A stretch of DNA of 44,216 nt from positions 1 to 44,216 of the forward strand of contig JAESTV010000210.1 in NCBI GenBank assembly GCA_016763475.1, read 5' to 3'. This DNA comes from Roseicyclus sp. GTDB lineage: Bacteria > Pseudomonadota > Alphaproteobacteria > Rhodobacterales > Rhodobacteraceae. Shown here piece after piece: positions 32,728 through 40,755 of the stretch (position 1 is its first letter; each line of letters begins with the position of its first letter). Under the pieces are notes generated by a model. That model saw only the letters and a program-made list of their open reading frames with translations. It was not told the DNA's origin and made no database searches. Both the position numbers and the translations under genes were made by a program.

Positions 32728-34101
32728 CTATTCTGCTGGTATGACTTTGGCGGCCAGGTGGGCCTTTTCAGCTTCGATAATTGCCGCTTTTTCATCTTCG
32801 TAAGCGTGGTTCTCATCGTAATCGAGACCTTGCATTTCCACTTCCTCGGGAATGCGCAAGACCCCTGCAGCAGACTGCATCTTGGCGACGCACCAGCCAG
32901 GCAAGAAACCAAGGACGAAGAACATGATCACCGCGCCAATCGCCTGCCCCCAGGGGGTAATCACCGCGTACCCCTCAAAGGGCGAAGATGGCGACCCCCA
33001 CAAAATGAACCCCGCCATGATCAGACCGACAACACCGGCATAACCGTGAACCGCAACTGCGCCCACCGCATCGTCCAGCTTGAACTTCTTCTCAACCCAG
33101 TGGTGCAGTTTGTAGACAATCACGACGCCAGCCGCGCCAACCAACATGGCTTGGATCGGGTGGTACAGATCATTGCCGGCCGAAGCCGTGATGATCCCTG
33201 CCAGACCGCCGGAGAAGGTCCAGAACGGATCCCCTTTGGAGACCACGTAAGCCGCCATCAAGCCGCCAGACAGCGACATCAGGAAGTTGAAGGTGATCGC
33301 CGATAAGGTTGTCGGTGCCAGATAGATGTTGGTTGCGGTCCACGTGGTCCCGACGATTTCGCCACCGATCACCTCAGGTGAGATGATAGGCACGTTACAT
33401 GCGGCGTAGAAGCCCCAGAATCCGGTGTAGATAAGGAAAATCCCGATACACAGCATCCACGGGTTATGGGGTGGAATATTGCGCGGGGTGCCATCGGCGG
33501 CAAATTTGCCGATCCGCGGACCCAGAACCATAAGCACACCAAGCACGTACCCCCCCGCAATCGCGTGGATCACACCCGAAGCATAGGCATCGTGATACCC
33601 CAGATATTGCACCATCCAGCCAGCATAGTGCCAGCCCCATGCCGCATCGATGATCCAGAACACCGACCCGATAAGAACCGCATGAACCCAAAGCGCCGAA
33701 GAGCGGATGCGCTCGATGACAGACCCGGACACAATGGATGCCGCTGTCCATGAGAACAGCAGGAACGCGGCCCAGAACACACCGGTGATCCGGTCATCTA
33801 AGTTCGTTGCCATGTTCTCGGACCACGGAAGGTTCGCCGCGCCCGCCTCAAGATCAAGGCCGCCGAAGAGGGGAAACTGGGGGAAAGCCCAGTAAATCCA
33901 CCATCCGAACAGGAAGAAGGACACGGTCACCAATGGGATGATCATCACGTTCTTCATTAAGGTATGCATGTGATTCCGTCGCCGGCTTGCACCGACCTCG
34001 TACATGCAGAACCCCACATGAATCAGAAACATGATTACGATCGTTACCCAGTAATAAAACTCGGTAAAAACCGTTGTTAACGCATTTAAATTGCCGTCCA
34101 C
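32728..34101 (-). CDS. amt: Ammonium/methylammonium transporter (Amt family)
   Basis: 457 aa Amt/MEP/Rh channel-type transporter with about eleven membrane helices. Family segments are FLIHVGFCMYEVGASRRRN, AWGWHYAGWMVQYLGYHDAYASGVIHAIAGGYVLGVLMVLGPR (inner part of the pore) and AVGAVAVHGYAGVVGLIMAG with one of the twin histidines. A charged C-terminal tail follows (DYDENHAYEDEKAAIIEAEKAHLAAK). The track ORF starts at 34176, but GTG 34101 is preferred because GGGAG lies 7 bases upstream and the extension is lysine-rich and unlike the family. Its place between the mgs and dmm genes suggests uptake of methylamine or recapture of ammonia made during catabolism. Confidence 0.9.
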   Translation of the reverse strand: MDGNLNALTTVFTEFYYWVTIVIMFLIHVGFCMYEVGASRRRNHMHTLMKNVMIIPLVTVSFFLFGWWIYWAFPQFPLFGGLDLEAGAANLPWSENMATNLDDRITGVFWAAFLLFSWTAASIVSGSVIERIRSSALWVHAVLIGSVFWIIDAAWGWHYAGWMVQYLGYHDAYASGVIHAIAGGYVLGVLMVLGPRIGKFAADGTPRNIPPHNPWMLCIGIFLIYTGFWGFYAACNVPIISPEVIGGEIVGTTWTATNIYLAPTTLSAITFNFLMSLSGGLMAAYVVSKGDPFWTFSGGLAGIITASAGNDLYHPIQAMLVGAAGVVIVYKLHHWVEKKFKLDDAVGAVAVHGYAGVVGLIMAGFILWGSPSSPFEGYAVITPWGQAIGAVIMFFVLGFLPGWCVAKMQSAAGVLRIPEEVEMQGLDYDENHAYEDEKAAIIEAEKAHLAAKVIPAE

Positions 34102-34376
34102 CGTATCACTCCCTCTAGAGTTGGCACTTTCCTTTAAGTTAATTTTTTTTACCATGAGTGCGTGCCGAATCATCATCTGTCAATGTTTCTGCGGGAAACG
34201 TCGGTCCCGGAACGGCACCCGGTAGCGCCGCAAGTGGCGTGGAAACACGGTGATCACGGCAGCGCCAGAATGACGAAACTTGCCTCGTAGGAAAACTTTC
34301 TGCACGTGAGTATTGATTTTGGCCGTGCCTTAGGTCTGAATGAGCGCAGAGAAGAAATTGATCACAGGGGGCCTCG
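34102..34376. promoter_or_regulatory. Divergent control region between amt and dmmD
   Basis: About 275 bases that must hold the promoters for amt (minus) and dmmDABC (plus). Near amt there is a T8 run and an AT-rich leader. I find no convincing promoter hexamers; a TTGGCAC at 34120 was examined as a sigma-54 site and rejected. A good ribosome-binding site, AGGGGG, precedes dmmD. Confidence 0.4.
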
Positions 34377-35522
34377 ATGGCTATCTTATGGAGAACATCC
34401 GTCTTGGGGCACCGCCACGCCGAGATCGGCGCCGAACTTGAAGATTGGAACGGGATGGGCACGGCGTGGTATTACGACCACACACCCGAACGGGCGCAGG
34501 CAGATTACGAGACGGTCCGCACCAAAGCGGGCCTCATGGATGTCTCGGGCCTCAAGAAGGTCCATATCGTCGGTCCGGATGCCGCACACGTGATTGACCG
34601 CGTCACCACACGTAATGTCGAAAAGATCATGCCGGGCCGCTCCACTTATGCCTCAATCCTGAACGACGATGGCAAGTTCATTGATGATTGCATCATCTAT
34701 CGTCTGTCGGTGAACACGTGGCTGGTTGTCCACGGCACCGGCTCGGGCATGGAGCAGCTATCCGCCGTTGCTGCCTCGAAGAATTGCACACTGATCTTTG
34801 ACGACGACATGCATAACATTTCCTTGCAAGGCCCGGTGGCCGTTGATTTCCTGGCTGACCGGGTGCCGGGCATTCGCGATCTGGCCTATTTCGGGATCAT
34901 GCAAACCAAGCTGTTTGGCTGTCCCGTCATGATTTCGCGCACTGGGTATACCGGTGAGCGTGGGTATGAGATTTTCTGCCAGTCCAAACATGCGGTGCAA
35001 TTGTGGGATCAGATCTTGGCGGAAGGGGCCTCGGTGGGGATCCGCCCGGTGCAGTTCTCCACCCTCGATCTGTTGCGCACCGAAAGCTATCTGCTGTTTT
35101 ACCCCGGCGACAATTCCGAGACCTACCCGTTCGACGATGAGCCCTGCGGCGATACCCTGTGGGAGTTGGGGCTGGAATTCACCGTTTCGCCCGGCAAGAC
35201 CAACTTTATCGGAGCCGAAAACCACTATTCGGCGAAGGGCAAGGAGCGTTTCAAGATCTACGGGGTGATGCTTGAAGGAACTGTGGCCGCTGATGAGGGC
35301 GCAGACCTGTTGCAGGACGGCAAGAAAGTTGGCGTTGTCACCTTCGGCATGTACTCCAGACTGAATCGCCACTCAGTGGGCATCGCGCGGATGCCGGTGG
35401 CTTGCGCAGTTCCCGGAACCCCTCTGACAGTGCGAAACGGCGACGGAGCCGAAATAGCCTGTACCGCCCAGGAGATGCCGTTTTACGATCAGGACAAATC
35501 GATCCGCACCGCCAAAGGCTGA
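34377..35522 (+). CDS. dmmD: GcvT-like tetrahydrofolate-dependent protein of dimethylamine catabolism
   Basis: 381 aa GcvT/DmdA-family protein. Features are YYDHTPERAQADYETVRTKAGLMDVSGLKKVHIVGPDAAHVIDRVTTRNV, MISRTGYTGERGYEIFC and RPVQFSTLDLLRTESYLLFYPGDNSETYPFDDEPCGDTLWELGLEF, as in tetrahydrofolate-dependent demethylases. In roseobacters this gene precedes dmmABC and probably captures the formaldehyde released by dimethylamine monooxygenase as methylene-THF. DMSP demethylase DmdA is a close relative, but context argues against it. A strong hairpin follows the stop. Confidence 0.88.
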   Translation: MAILWRTSVLGHRHAEIGAELEDWNGMGTAWYYDHTPERAQADYETVRTKAGLMDVSGLKKVHIVGPDAAHVIDRVTTRNVEKIMPGRSTYASILNDDGKFIDDCIIYRLSVNTWLVVHGTGSGMEQLSAVAASKNCTLIFDDDMHNISLQGPVAVDFLADRVPGIRDLAYFGIMQTKLFGCPVMISRTGYTGERGYEIFCQSKHAVQLWDQILAEGASVGIRPVQFSTLDLLRTESYLLFYPGDNSETYPFDDEPCGDTLWELGLEFTVSPGKTNFIGAENHYSAKGKERFKIYGVMLEGTVAADEGADLLQDGKKVGVVTFGMYSRLNRHSVGIARMPVACAVPGTPLTVRNGDGAEIACTAQEMPFYDQDKSIRTAKG

Positions 35523-35532
35523 CCCAATCATC

Positions 35533-35554
35533 GGGTGCCCGTTTGCGGGCACCC
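35533..35554 (+). terminator. GC-rich hairpin between dmmD and dmmA
   Basis: GGGTGCCCG-TTTG-CGGGCACCC is a perfect 9-bp stem with a 4-base loop, 11 bases after the dmmD stop, followed by ATTCTT. It should attenuate transcription into dmmABC or stabilise the dmmD mRNA. Confidence 0.72.
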
Positions 35555-35585
35555 ATTCTTCGAAAACCAGAGAGCACGCGACCCA

Positions 35586-36188
35586 ATGTCGAAATTTCAA
35601 TTTCCCGACAGCATCCTGAGCCGCCCCGTTTACGGAACGCTTGCGCCACGTCAGGGCAAATCGCACCTGATGATTGCTGACGCCGAGGGCGCTGAAGCGA
35701 TCCTTGATCTGGCAGCACGTGACGCGGGCCTGATGTCCAACTCACATATTATCTACATCCCCAAGGGCACGGATTTTGCACCGAAGCTGGGGGCTCTGTC
35801 AGTTGCGCAGCTTTACGTGGGGCCATCCTACGAGGCCTCGCTCCCCCGCCTGCGCCATGTGCTGGCCAACGCCCATCAGGGGCTTCAGGTCTATCTGGCC
35901 GGCACGGAGGGCCTGATCGGCCAAGCCCAGAACGAGGCCATGCGGGCTGGCATATCACCTACCTCGATCCAGACCGAACATCGCGGATCGGTGGCACGTC
36001 GGATGCAATGTGTGCATTGCAAAGGCATCACCGAAGACGTAATGCACGACCCGTTCCAATGCGCTCATTGTGGATTACATCTGTTTGTGCGTGACCATTA
36101 CTCCCGTCGCCAGGCGGCTTATCAGGGCGTTTGTGTTGACGCGGAAGATCCGGGCAGTGCCCCCGACCCTGTGGAATTGTATTCATGA
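35586..36188 (+). CDS. dmmA: Dimethylamine monooxygenase subunit A
   Basis: 200 aa. The N-terminal about 140 residues (SRPVYGTLAPRQGKSHLMIADAEGAEAILDLAARD) have no enzymatic motif I recognise. The C-terminal part is a zinc-ribbon-like domain with two CxxC knuckles, MQCVHCKG and FQCAHCG, ending SAPDPVELYS. This matches the small subunit of the three-component dimethylamine monooxygenase (dmmABC). The track ORF starts at 35535, but the ATG at 35586 (MSKFQFPDSIL) avoids the hairpin region. Its stop overlaps the dmmB ATG by 4 bp. Confidence 0.87.
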   Translation: MSKFQFPDSILSRPVYGTLAPRQGKSHLMIADAEGAEAILDLAARDAGLMSNSHIIYIPKGTDFAPKLGALSVAQLYVGPSYEASLPRLRHVLANAHQGLQVYLAGTEGLIGQAQNEAMRAGISPTSIQTEHRGSVARRMQCVHCKGITEDVMHDPFQCAHCGLHLFVRDHYSRRQAAYQGVCVDAEDPGSAPDPVELYS

Positions 36189-37168
36189 ACACCCCCCCCC
36201 AAAAATCCAGGCCCGGCGCCGAGCAGATCCCCGTTGTTGTAAGCGCGATTGTACCGCTGAATGATCTGGTCACCCGGTTTGAATTTTGCCGCCCCGACGG
36301 CCAGGAGTTTCCACCGTTCTCGGGTGGTGCTCATACTGTGGTCGAAATGCGGGACCATGACCGCACCCGCCTTAATCCCTATTCGTTGACCAGTGACCCG
36401 TCCGATTCCTCGATCTACGCAATCTCGGTCCGGCGCGACGAACAAGGGCGGGGTGGATCGCTATTCATGCACCGCTCTGTCTCGGTGGGTGACGCGATGA
36501 ACATCACTTATCCGGTGAACCTGTTCTCACTTGACCTGCGGGCAAAAAAGCACCTGTTTCTGGCAGGCGGCATCGGCATCACGCCGTTCATGTCGATGAT
36601 CGCGCAGTTGGAACGGATGACTGGCAACTGGGAGCTGCACTATTCGGTGCGGAATGAGGCGTTGGGGACTTATGTGGACCAACTGCGCTACAAATATCCC
36701 AACAAGGTCCATGTGTATTACTCTGATCAGAACCAAAGGATCGGGCTGGAACAGCTGCTGGACGGCCAATCACTTGGCACCCATGTCTATGTCTGCGGAC
36801 CGACGGGTATGATTGATCAGGTCCATGGCGCAGCAGCCGCTGCCGGGTGGCCCGAGGAACATACCCATTCCGAAGAATTCCTCGCGCCTCAGCCCGGAAA
36901 ACCCTTTGAGGTGCGCCTGTGCAAATCCGAACTGACAATCCAGGTCGGCGAAAACGAAAGCCTTCTGGAGGCGATTGAGCGGTCCGGGGTAGACGCCCCG
37001 TATCTGTGCCGTGGCGGTGCCTGTGGTCAGTGTGAGACCGACGTGATCCGTGCCGATGGTGAATTTGTCCACCGCGATCACTGGCTGGACGATGAACAAC
37101 ACTCAAGTGGCCAGAAGATCATGCCCTGCGTCAGCCGATTCCTTGGCACGTTAGAGCTGGATCGTTAG
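36185..37168 (+). CDS. dmmB: Dimethylamine monooxygenase reductase subunit (flavin, [2Fe-2S])
   Basis: 327 aa phthalate-dioxygenase-reductase/VanB-type protein. An N-terminal flavin-binding barrel (LNPYSLTSDPSDSSIYAISVRR) is followed by an NAD(P)H domain (KKHLFLAGGIGITPFMSMI, VYVCGPTGMIDQV) and a C-terminal plant-type ferredoxin with CRGGACGQC and a distant cysteine in IMPCVSR. It passes electrons from NAD(P)H to the haem oxygenase subunit. A run of nine C followed by five A lies four codons after the start, at risk of slippage. Confidence 0.92.
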   Translation: MNTPPQKSRPGAEQIPVVVSAIVPLNDLVTRFEFCRPDGQEFPPFSGGAHTVVEMRDHDRTRLNPYSLTSDPSDSSIYAISVRRDEQGRGGSLFMHRSVSVGDAMNITYPVNLFSLDLRAKKHLFLAGGIGITPFMSMIAQLERMTGNWELHYSVRNEALGTYVDQLRYKYPNKVHVYYSDQNQRIGLEQLLDGQSLGTHVYVCGPTGMIDQVHGAAAAAGWPEEHTHSEEFLAPQPGKPFEVRLCKSELTIQVGENESLLEAIERSGVDAPYLCRGGACGQCETDVIRADGEFVHRDHWLDDEQHSSGQKIMPCVSRFLGTLELDR

Positions 37169-37238
37169 GGCACGGCGCGCGTAATCCCGAATTTGGCTGC
37201 CGGTTTTCCAACCAGACAAGGCAGCAGGAGAGACTAAG

Positions 37239-38357
37239 ATGACCATTCAGTTCAACGAAGAAACCTTCCGCGACGACTATTCGTTCCACAATTCGGCGCG
37301 GGCAATCAAACGCTTTCCGTTCCCGTTTCATGAAGACAGCTACATGTATTCTGTGAACATGGAGCAGCATCGGGGCGGGCCGGAAGGCTCGGTCTATGAG
37401 AACCGGTTTGATGTCGACGAGCACTATCTGGCCGAGATGCGCGACCGGGCGATGGTGTTGGCCGACGATCCGTTACGCTGCCAGTCCCTGCCACATATGA
37501 CATTGGCGGGGTGGGACCTGTTGGAGGTGATCATGGTCTCCAAGTCCGAGGATTACCCGGACCTGTTTGAACTGCACCGCGACGGCGATCGTTGGCGCTG
37601 GATCAACAAACCTATGGGGATTGACGACACATTCACCTTTCTGGACGAGACCACCCTGCCCTACGGGCCGATGGAATACATCACACGTCAGGCACAGGGT
37701 GATTTCTGCATTCTCGATCAACGCGATGAGATGTTGTGGATGGATGCCGGTATGATCACCACTCAGGCTGATTGGAGTCTGGATTTTGACATCGGGATGA
37801 ATTTCTTTGAGTGGCACGCTCCGGTCCCGTTGGCCCATGAACTGGGTATCTTTACACGGGCGCTGAAGTTTCTGCTCAACATCCCGCAAGGGGCGCCGGC
37901 GCGGCGGTTGAACTGGACCATGACCGTGAACCCGCTTCTGGATACCAGCCCCGAAAACTACCACAAATGGGGCATCCAGAAAACCTCCCTCACGCCAGAA
38001 AATGTCGGCTCAAAACAACACCTCCGCGTGGAATTGCAGACCTTCTTCCGGCTTCCGCGATCCAACGCCCTTGTGTTCCCGATCCGGTGTTACCTGATTG
38101 CGTTCCAAGACCTCGTGAGCATGCCAAAATGGGGCCGTCGCATGCATCGTGTATTGCGCGAATTGCCTGATGAGTTGGCCACATACAAAGGCTTCATTGA
38201 TAACCGGCCGATGATGCTGGACTATCTGAGCAAGTTTGACGACGGGCAGCCGACCTCACCCGGCGTGTGGCCGGACCCAGAAACCGAGCCACCGCTCAAT
38301 ACGGAAATTCGCAATCACACCGATGGTAATTCGGTCGATCACAACCGCTCTGCTTAG
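37239..38357 (+). CDS. dmmC: Dimethylamine monooxygenase haem subunit (DUF3445, haem-dependent oxidative N-demethylase)
   Basis: 372 aa catalytic subunit that oxidatively removes a methyl group from dimethylamine, giving methylamine and formaldehyde. Family segments are FPFHEDSYMYSVNMEQHR, GWDLLEVIMVSKSEDYPDLFELHRDGDRWRWINKPMGIDDTFTFLDETTLPYGPMEYITRQAQGDFCILDQRD and RVELQTFFRLPRSNALVFPIRCYLIAFQDL. A good Shine-Dalgarno (AGGAGAGA) lies in the 70-base gap after dmmB. Its stop overlaps the stop of the convergent XRE gene. The haem ligand cannot be named from sequence alone. Confidence 0.93.
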   Translation: MTIQFNEETFRDDYSFHNSARAIKRFPFPFHEDSYMYSVNMEQHRGGPEGSVYENRFDVDEHYLAEMRDRAMVLADDPLRCQSLPHMTLAGWDLLEVIMVSKSEDYPDLFELHRDGDRWRWINKPMGIDDTFTFLDETTLPYGPMEYITRQAQGDFCILDQRDEMLWMDAGMITTQADWSLDFDIGMNFFEWHAPVPLAHELGIFTRALKFLLNIPQGAPARRLNWTMTVNPLLDTSPENYHKWGIQKTSLTPENVGSKQHLRVELQTFFRLPRSNALVFPIRCYLIAFQDLVSMPKWGRRMHRVLRELPDELATYKGFIDNRPMMLDYLSKFDDGQPTSPGVWPDPETEPPLNTEIRNHTDGNSVDHNRSA

Positions 38358-39001
38358 GTGTTTTGCGGGTAGCTGATGATCGCAAGGTAACGTGCCGGCA
38401 GATCCACAAGTGTCTCTGGCCCATGGGGGGCGTCGGCATCGAAATGAAGGGTGTCGCCCGGGCGCAGGGGGTAGACGGTATCCCCGTGCCGGTAATCCAC
38501 GGCCCCTTCCAGCATGTAAATTGTCTCAATCCCGCCGTGTTGGAAGACCTTGAAGGTGTCGGACGTGCTGTTGAGCGTGATCAGGTACGGCTCAACCAGC
38601 ACCCCGCTGGAATTGGACCCGATGTGCCCCAGCAGATTGTATTGGTGCCCGGCACGTGTGCCGTCTGAGATCACAACCGAGCCTTCGCCGGACTTGGTGT
38701 GAATGGCTTCACGGCGTTCCTCAAACTTCCGGAAAAACGCCGTCAACGGCACCGAAAGCGCGTGTGAGAGGTTTTCCAACGTTGTCAGCGACGGCGATGT
38801 GTTGCCATTCTCGATCTTGGACAACATGCCGATCGACAACCCTGTCATCCGCGACAAGTCCGCCACGGTAATGTTTTGCCGTTTGCGGTAGGCGCGTACC
38901 TCTCGCCCAATCGCCACTTCCAGAATCTTTTCCCGCTGTTCGCGGACGGAATGGGGATCCTGCATCAGAACCGGTTTCACGTTGCTTTTCGTCTGACCCA
39001 T
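38354..39001 (-). CDS. XRE-family regulator with C-terminal cupin domain
   Basis: 215 aa. Helix-turn-helix at about residues 32-86 (REVRAYRKRQNITVADLSRMTGLSIGMLSKIENGNTSPSLTTLENLSHALSVPL), cupin_2 at about 140-210 (YMLEGAVDYRHGDTVYPLRPGDTLHFDADAPHGPETL). Proteins of this type often control amine or amino-acid catabolism by binding a small metabolite in the cupin. It converges on dmmC and is divergent from the GlxA-type regulator, so it is a candidate regulator of dmm or mgs genes. Confidence 0.9.
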   Translation of the reverse strand: MGQTKSNVKPVLMQDPHSVREQREKILEVAIGREVRAYRKRQNITVADLSRMTGLSIGMLSKIENGNTSPSLTTLENLSHALSVPLTAFFRKFEERREAIHTKSGEGSVVISDGTRAGHQYNLLGHIGSNSSGVLVEPYLITLNSTSDTFKVFQHGGIETIYMLEGAVDYRHGDTVYPLRPGDTLHFDADAPHGPETLVDLPARYLAIISYPQNT

Positions 39002-39078
39002 TGGCGCTCCTCACGGCTGATGAACTCAGCCTACATACTTTCTTGTGGCGGGTGAAATTTTTCCCCACAGTTACACTC

Positions 39079-40083
39079 ATGGACCCCAGACGCCCAGAAA
39101 GAATCGGATTCCTGCTGTTTGACGGCTTTCCGATGGCCTGTCTTACGTCAATGATCGAACCAATGCGTGCCGCCAATGAAATATCCAAGACGGAGGAATT
39201 TCAATGGGTTCTTGTATCTGAGGGGGCGGCCAAGGTGATGGCCAGCGCCTCGGTCTCGTTTGAAACACCGCTGAGTTTGTCGGCGCAACTGCCAATTGAC
39301 TGCCTGATTGTGTTGTCAGCCCCCAAGGTTACGTTCACCTGCCCCCATACACCCGGACATCTGCGCGCCTTGGCGCGCCACGGCACAGTGCTGGGTGCGG
39401 TTTCGGGGGGGGTATTCCCGCTGGTGCGCAGTGGTGTCCCGCGACGTGGGCCGATCTCTGTCCATTGGTGTTATGAGGCGGCGTTCAAATCCGAGTTTCC
39501 TGATGTGGATTACTCAGATCAGGTCATCGAAATCACACCTGATTTGATGACCGCCTCTGGAGCCGCTGCCGCCTTCGACTTATCCCTGCAATTGATCCAC
39601 ACCCGCCTTGGCGCATCCCTGGCCACCGAAGTTGCGTGCTGGTTTCAGCACCCGATGATGCGCGGCAGCGACGTGCGGCAAGCCATTCCTGCGATCAGCA
39701 CCGCGGCGACAACCGAACAGGCATTGCCCAGTCGCGTCTCACGTACCATCGAGATCTATTCCGGTGCCCTGTCCACACCGCCCACATTGGCGCAGGTTGC
39801 AGCGGATATCGGCATTTCGACACGACAGCTGGAGCGATCCTTCAAGCAGGCAACTGGGTTGAACCCCACGAAATATCTGCGGCGCATGCGGATGAATGCG
39901 GCGCGCCAAATGGTGATGTATACCAACCAACCCTTCTCCAACATCGCCGAGACCGTTGGCTACAGCAGTGCCGCAACCCTGAAGCGCCACTATGGAGAGG
40001 CGTTTGGACTGACCCCAAAAGAAGACCGATCACGTATCAACCTGTTTCGGGTGTCGGGAAACGTGCCTTTACCGGCCACCTGA
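39079..40083 (+). CDS. GlxA-family regulator (DJ-1/PfpI domain plus AraC helix-turn-helix)
   Basis: 334 aa. An amidotransferase-like sensor domain (RIGFLLFDGFPMACLTSMIEPMRAANE, about residues 5-190) is followed by an AraC-type DNA-binding domain (TPPTLAQVAADIGISTRQLERSFKQATGLNPTKYLRRMRMNAARQMVMYTNQPFSNIAETVGYSSAATLKRHYGEAFGLTPKEDR). GbdR and CdhR, which control glycine betaine and carnitine use, belong to this group, so an activator of methylated-amine genes is likely. The ATG at 39079 gives the family N-terminus; TTG 39001 and GTG 39052 are alternatives, since no clear ribosome-binding site marks any of them. Confidence 0.9.
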   Translation: MDPRRPERIGFLLFDGFPMACLTSMIEPMRAANEISKTEEFQWVLVSEGAAKVMASASVSFETPLSLSAQLPIDCLIVLSAPKVTFTCPHTPGHLRALARHGTVLGAVSGGVFPLVRSGVPRRGPISVHWCYEAAFKSEFPDVDYSDQVIEITPDLMTASGAAAAFDLSLQLIHTRLGASLATEVACWFQHPMMRGSDVRQAIPAISTAATTEQALPSRVSRTIEIYSGALSTPPTLAQVAADIGISTRQLERSFKQATGLNPTKYLRRMRMNAARQMVMYTNQPFSNIAETVGYSSAATLKRHYGEAFGLTPKEDRSRINLFRVSGNVPLPAT

Positions 40084-40196
40084 AGCGTTTCGCGCGGCCT
40101 TTTTAGATCAGGGCCTATGGTGAAACATCTGCTCCCTGGGAATATTGCGGGTGTTCCGCACCCAATTCGGGGCCCAAGTGGAAAGCGAAACGCTTT
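40083..40196. terminator. Convergent gap with inverted repeats at both gene ends
   Basis: AAGCGTTTCG (40083-40092), at the end of the glxA-type gene, is perfectly inverted as CGAAACGCTT (40186-40195), overlapping the mgdD stop. The second arm also forms its own hairpin, AAAGCG-AAA-CGCTTT. A TTTTT run follows the first arm. Probably a shared bidirectional terminator. Confidence 0.5.
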
Positions 40197-40755
40197 AAAG
40201 GGCGGCCCGCATCGCTGTCAGAAGCGCGTGGTGGAGCGAGCCCGCCGCTGAGCGCGGCCCAATGACCGATGCATGATCTACTGCGCGGCAGATCACAAAA
40301 CAGCCCAGATGCTCGATGCTTGTTCGCGTTGCCTCTCCCCCTGTGAAGCTGGGGAAATCCAGCGCGCAGAGTAGCGCAAATATTTCGGCCAACCCGGGGC
40401 CACGCAGGTCAAACCGGCACCAGCCATCACTTTGTTCCGTGATCGAGGCGTGGCCACCCGCTTGGGCCACAAGACGCTCGACGAGGTCTTCGTGGGTCTC
40501 AAACGGGGCCTCGATCATCCATTGATCCGGCCCCACCCAGAACGCGCTCAGGGAGTGTCCCGCTGCCCGGCCCGGCCCCGGCGCCGCTGCACCAATTTGT
40601 TGCGCCACAAGAGCCATCGTCGGCGCCTCACCCCCAAGGCGCGCGGCGACGGAGGCCAGCGCGAAGCCAGTGACTTCCGTCAATATCACACCCGCCACCA
40701 CATCTGTGCGTGGTGCCACCCCGCCAAGTGGGGATATGGCCTGAAGATCATGCAC
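40195..40755 (-). CDS. mgdD: N-methylglutamate dehydrogenase subunit D (sarcosine oxidase gamma-like)
   Basis: 186 aa SoxG-type subunit. Features are EVTGFALASVAARLG, FWVGPDQWMIEAPFETHEDLVERLVAQAGGHASITEQSDGWCRFDLRGPGLAEIFALLCALDF and RTSIEHLGCFVICRAVD. The track starts at 40812, well inside mgdC. GTG at 40755 is preferred because GGGGAG lies seven bases upstream and the overlap with the mgdC stop is only 8 bases. It completes the heterotetrameric enzyme that oxidises N-methylglutamate to glutamate. Confidence 0.87.
   Translation of the reverse strand: MHDLQAISPLGGVAPRTDVVAGVILTEVTGFALASVAARLGGEAPTMALVAQQIGAAAPGPGRAAGHSLSAFWVGPDQWMIEAPFETHEDLVERLVAQAGGHASITEQSDGWCRFDLRGPGLAEIFALLCALDFPSFTGGEATRTSIEHLGCFVICRAVDHASVIGPRSAAGSLHHALLTAMRAAL

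Noticed and set aside
34120-34136. TTGGCAC sequence examined as a sigma-54 promoter in the amt-dmmD gap
   Set aside because: The -12 GC element is missing at the right spacing, and the site lies 240 bases from dmmD and points away from amt.
34377-35522. dmmD as DMSP demethylase dmdA
   Set aside because: The family is the same, but the gene is directly upstream of dmmABC and no DMSP genes are nearby.
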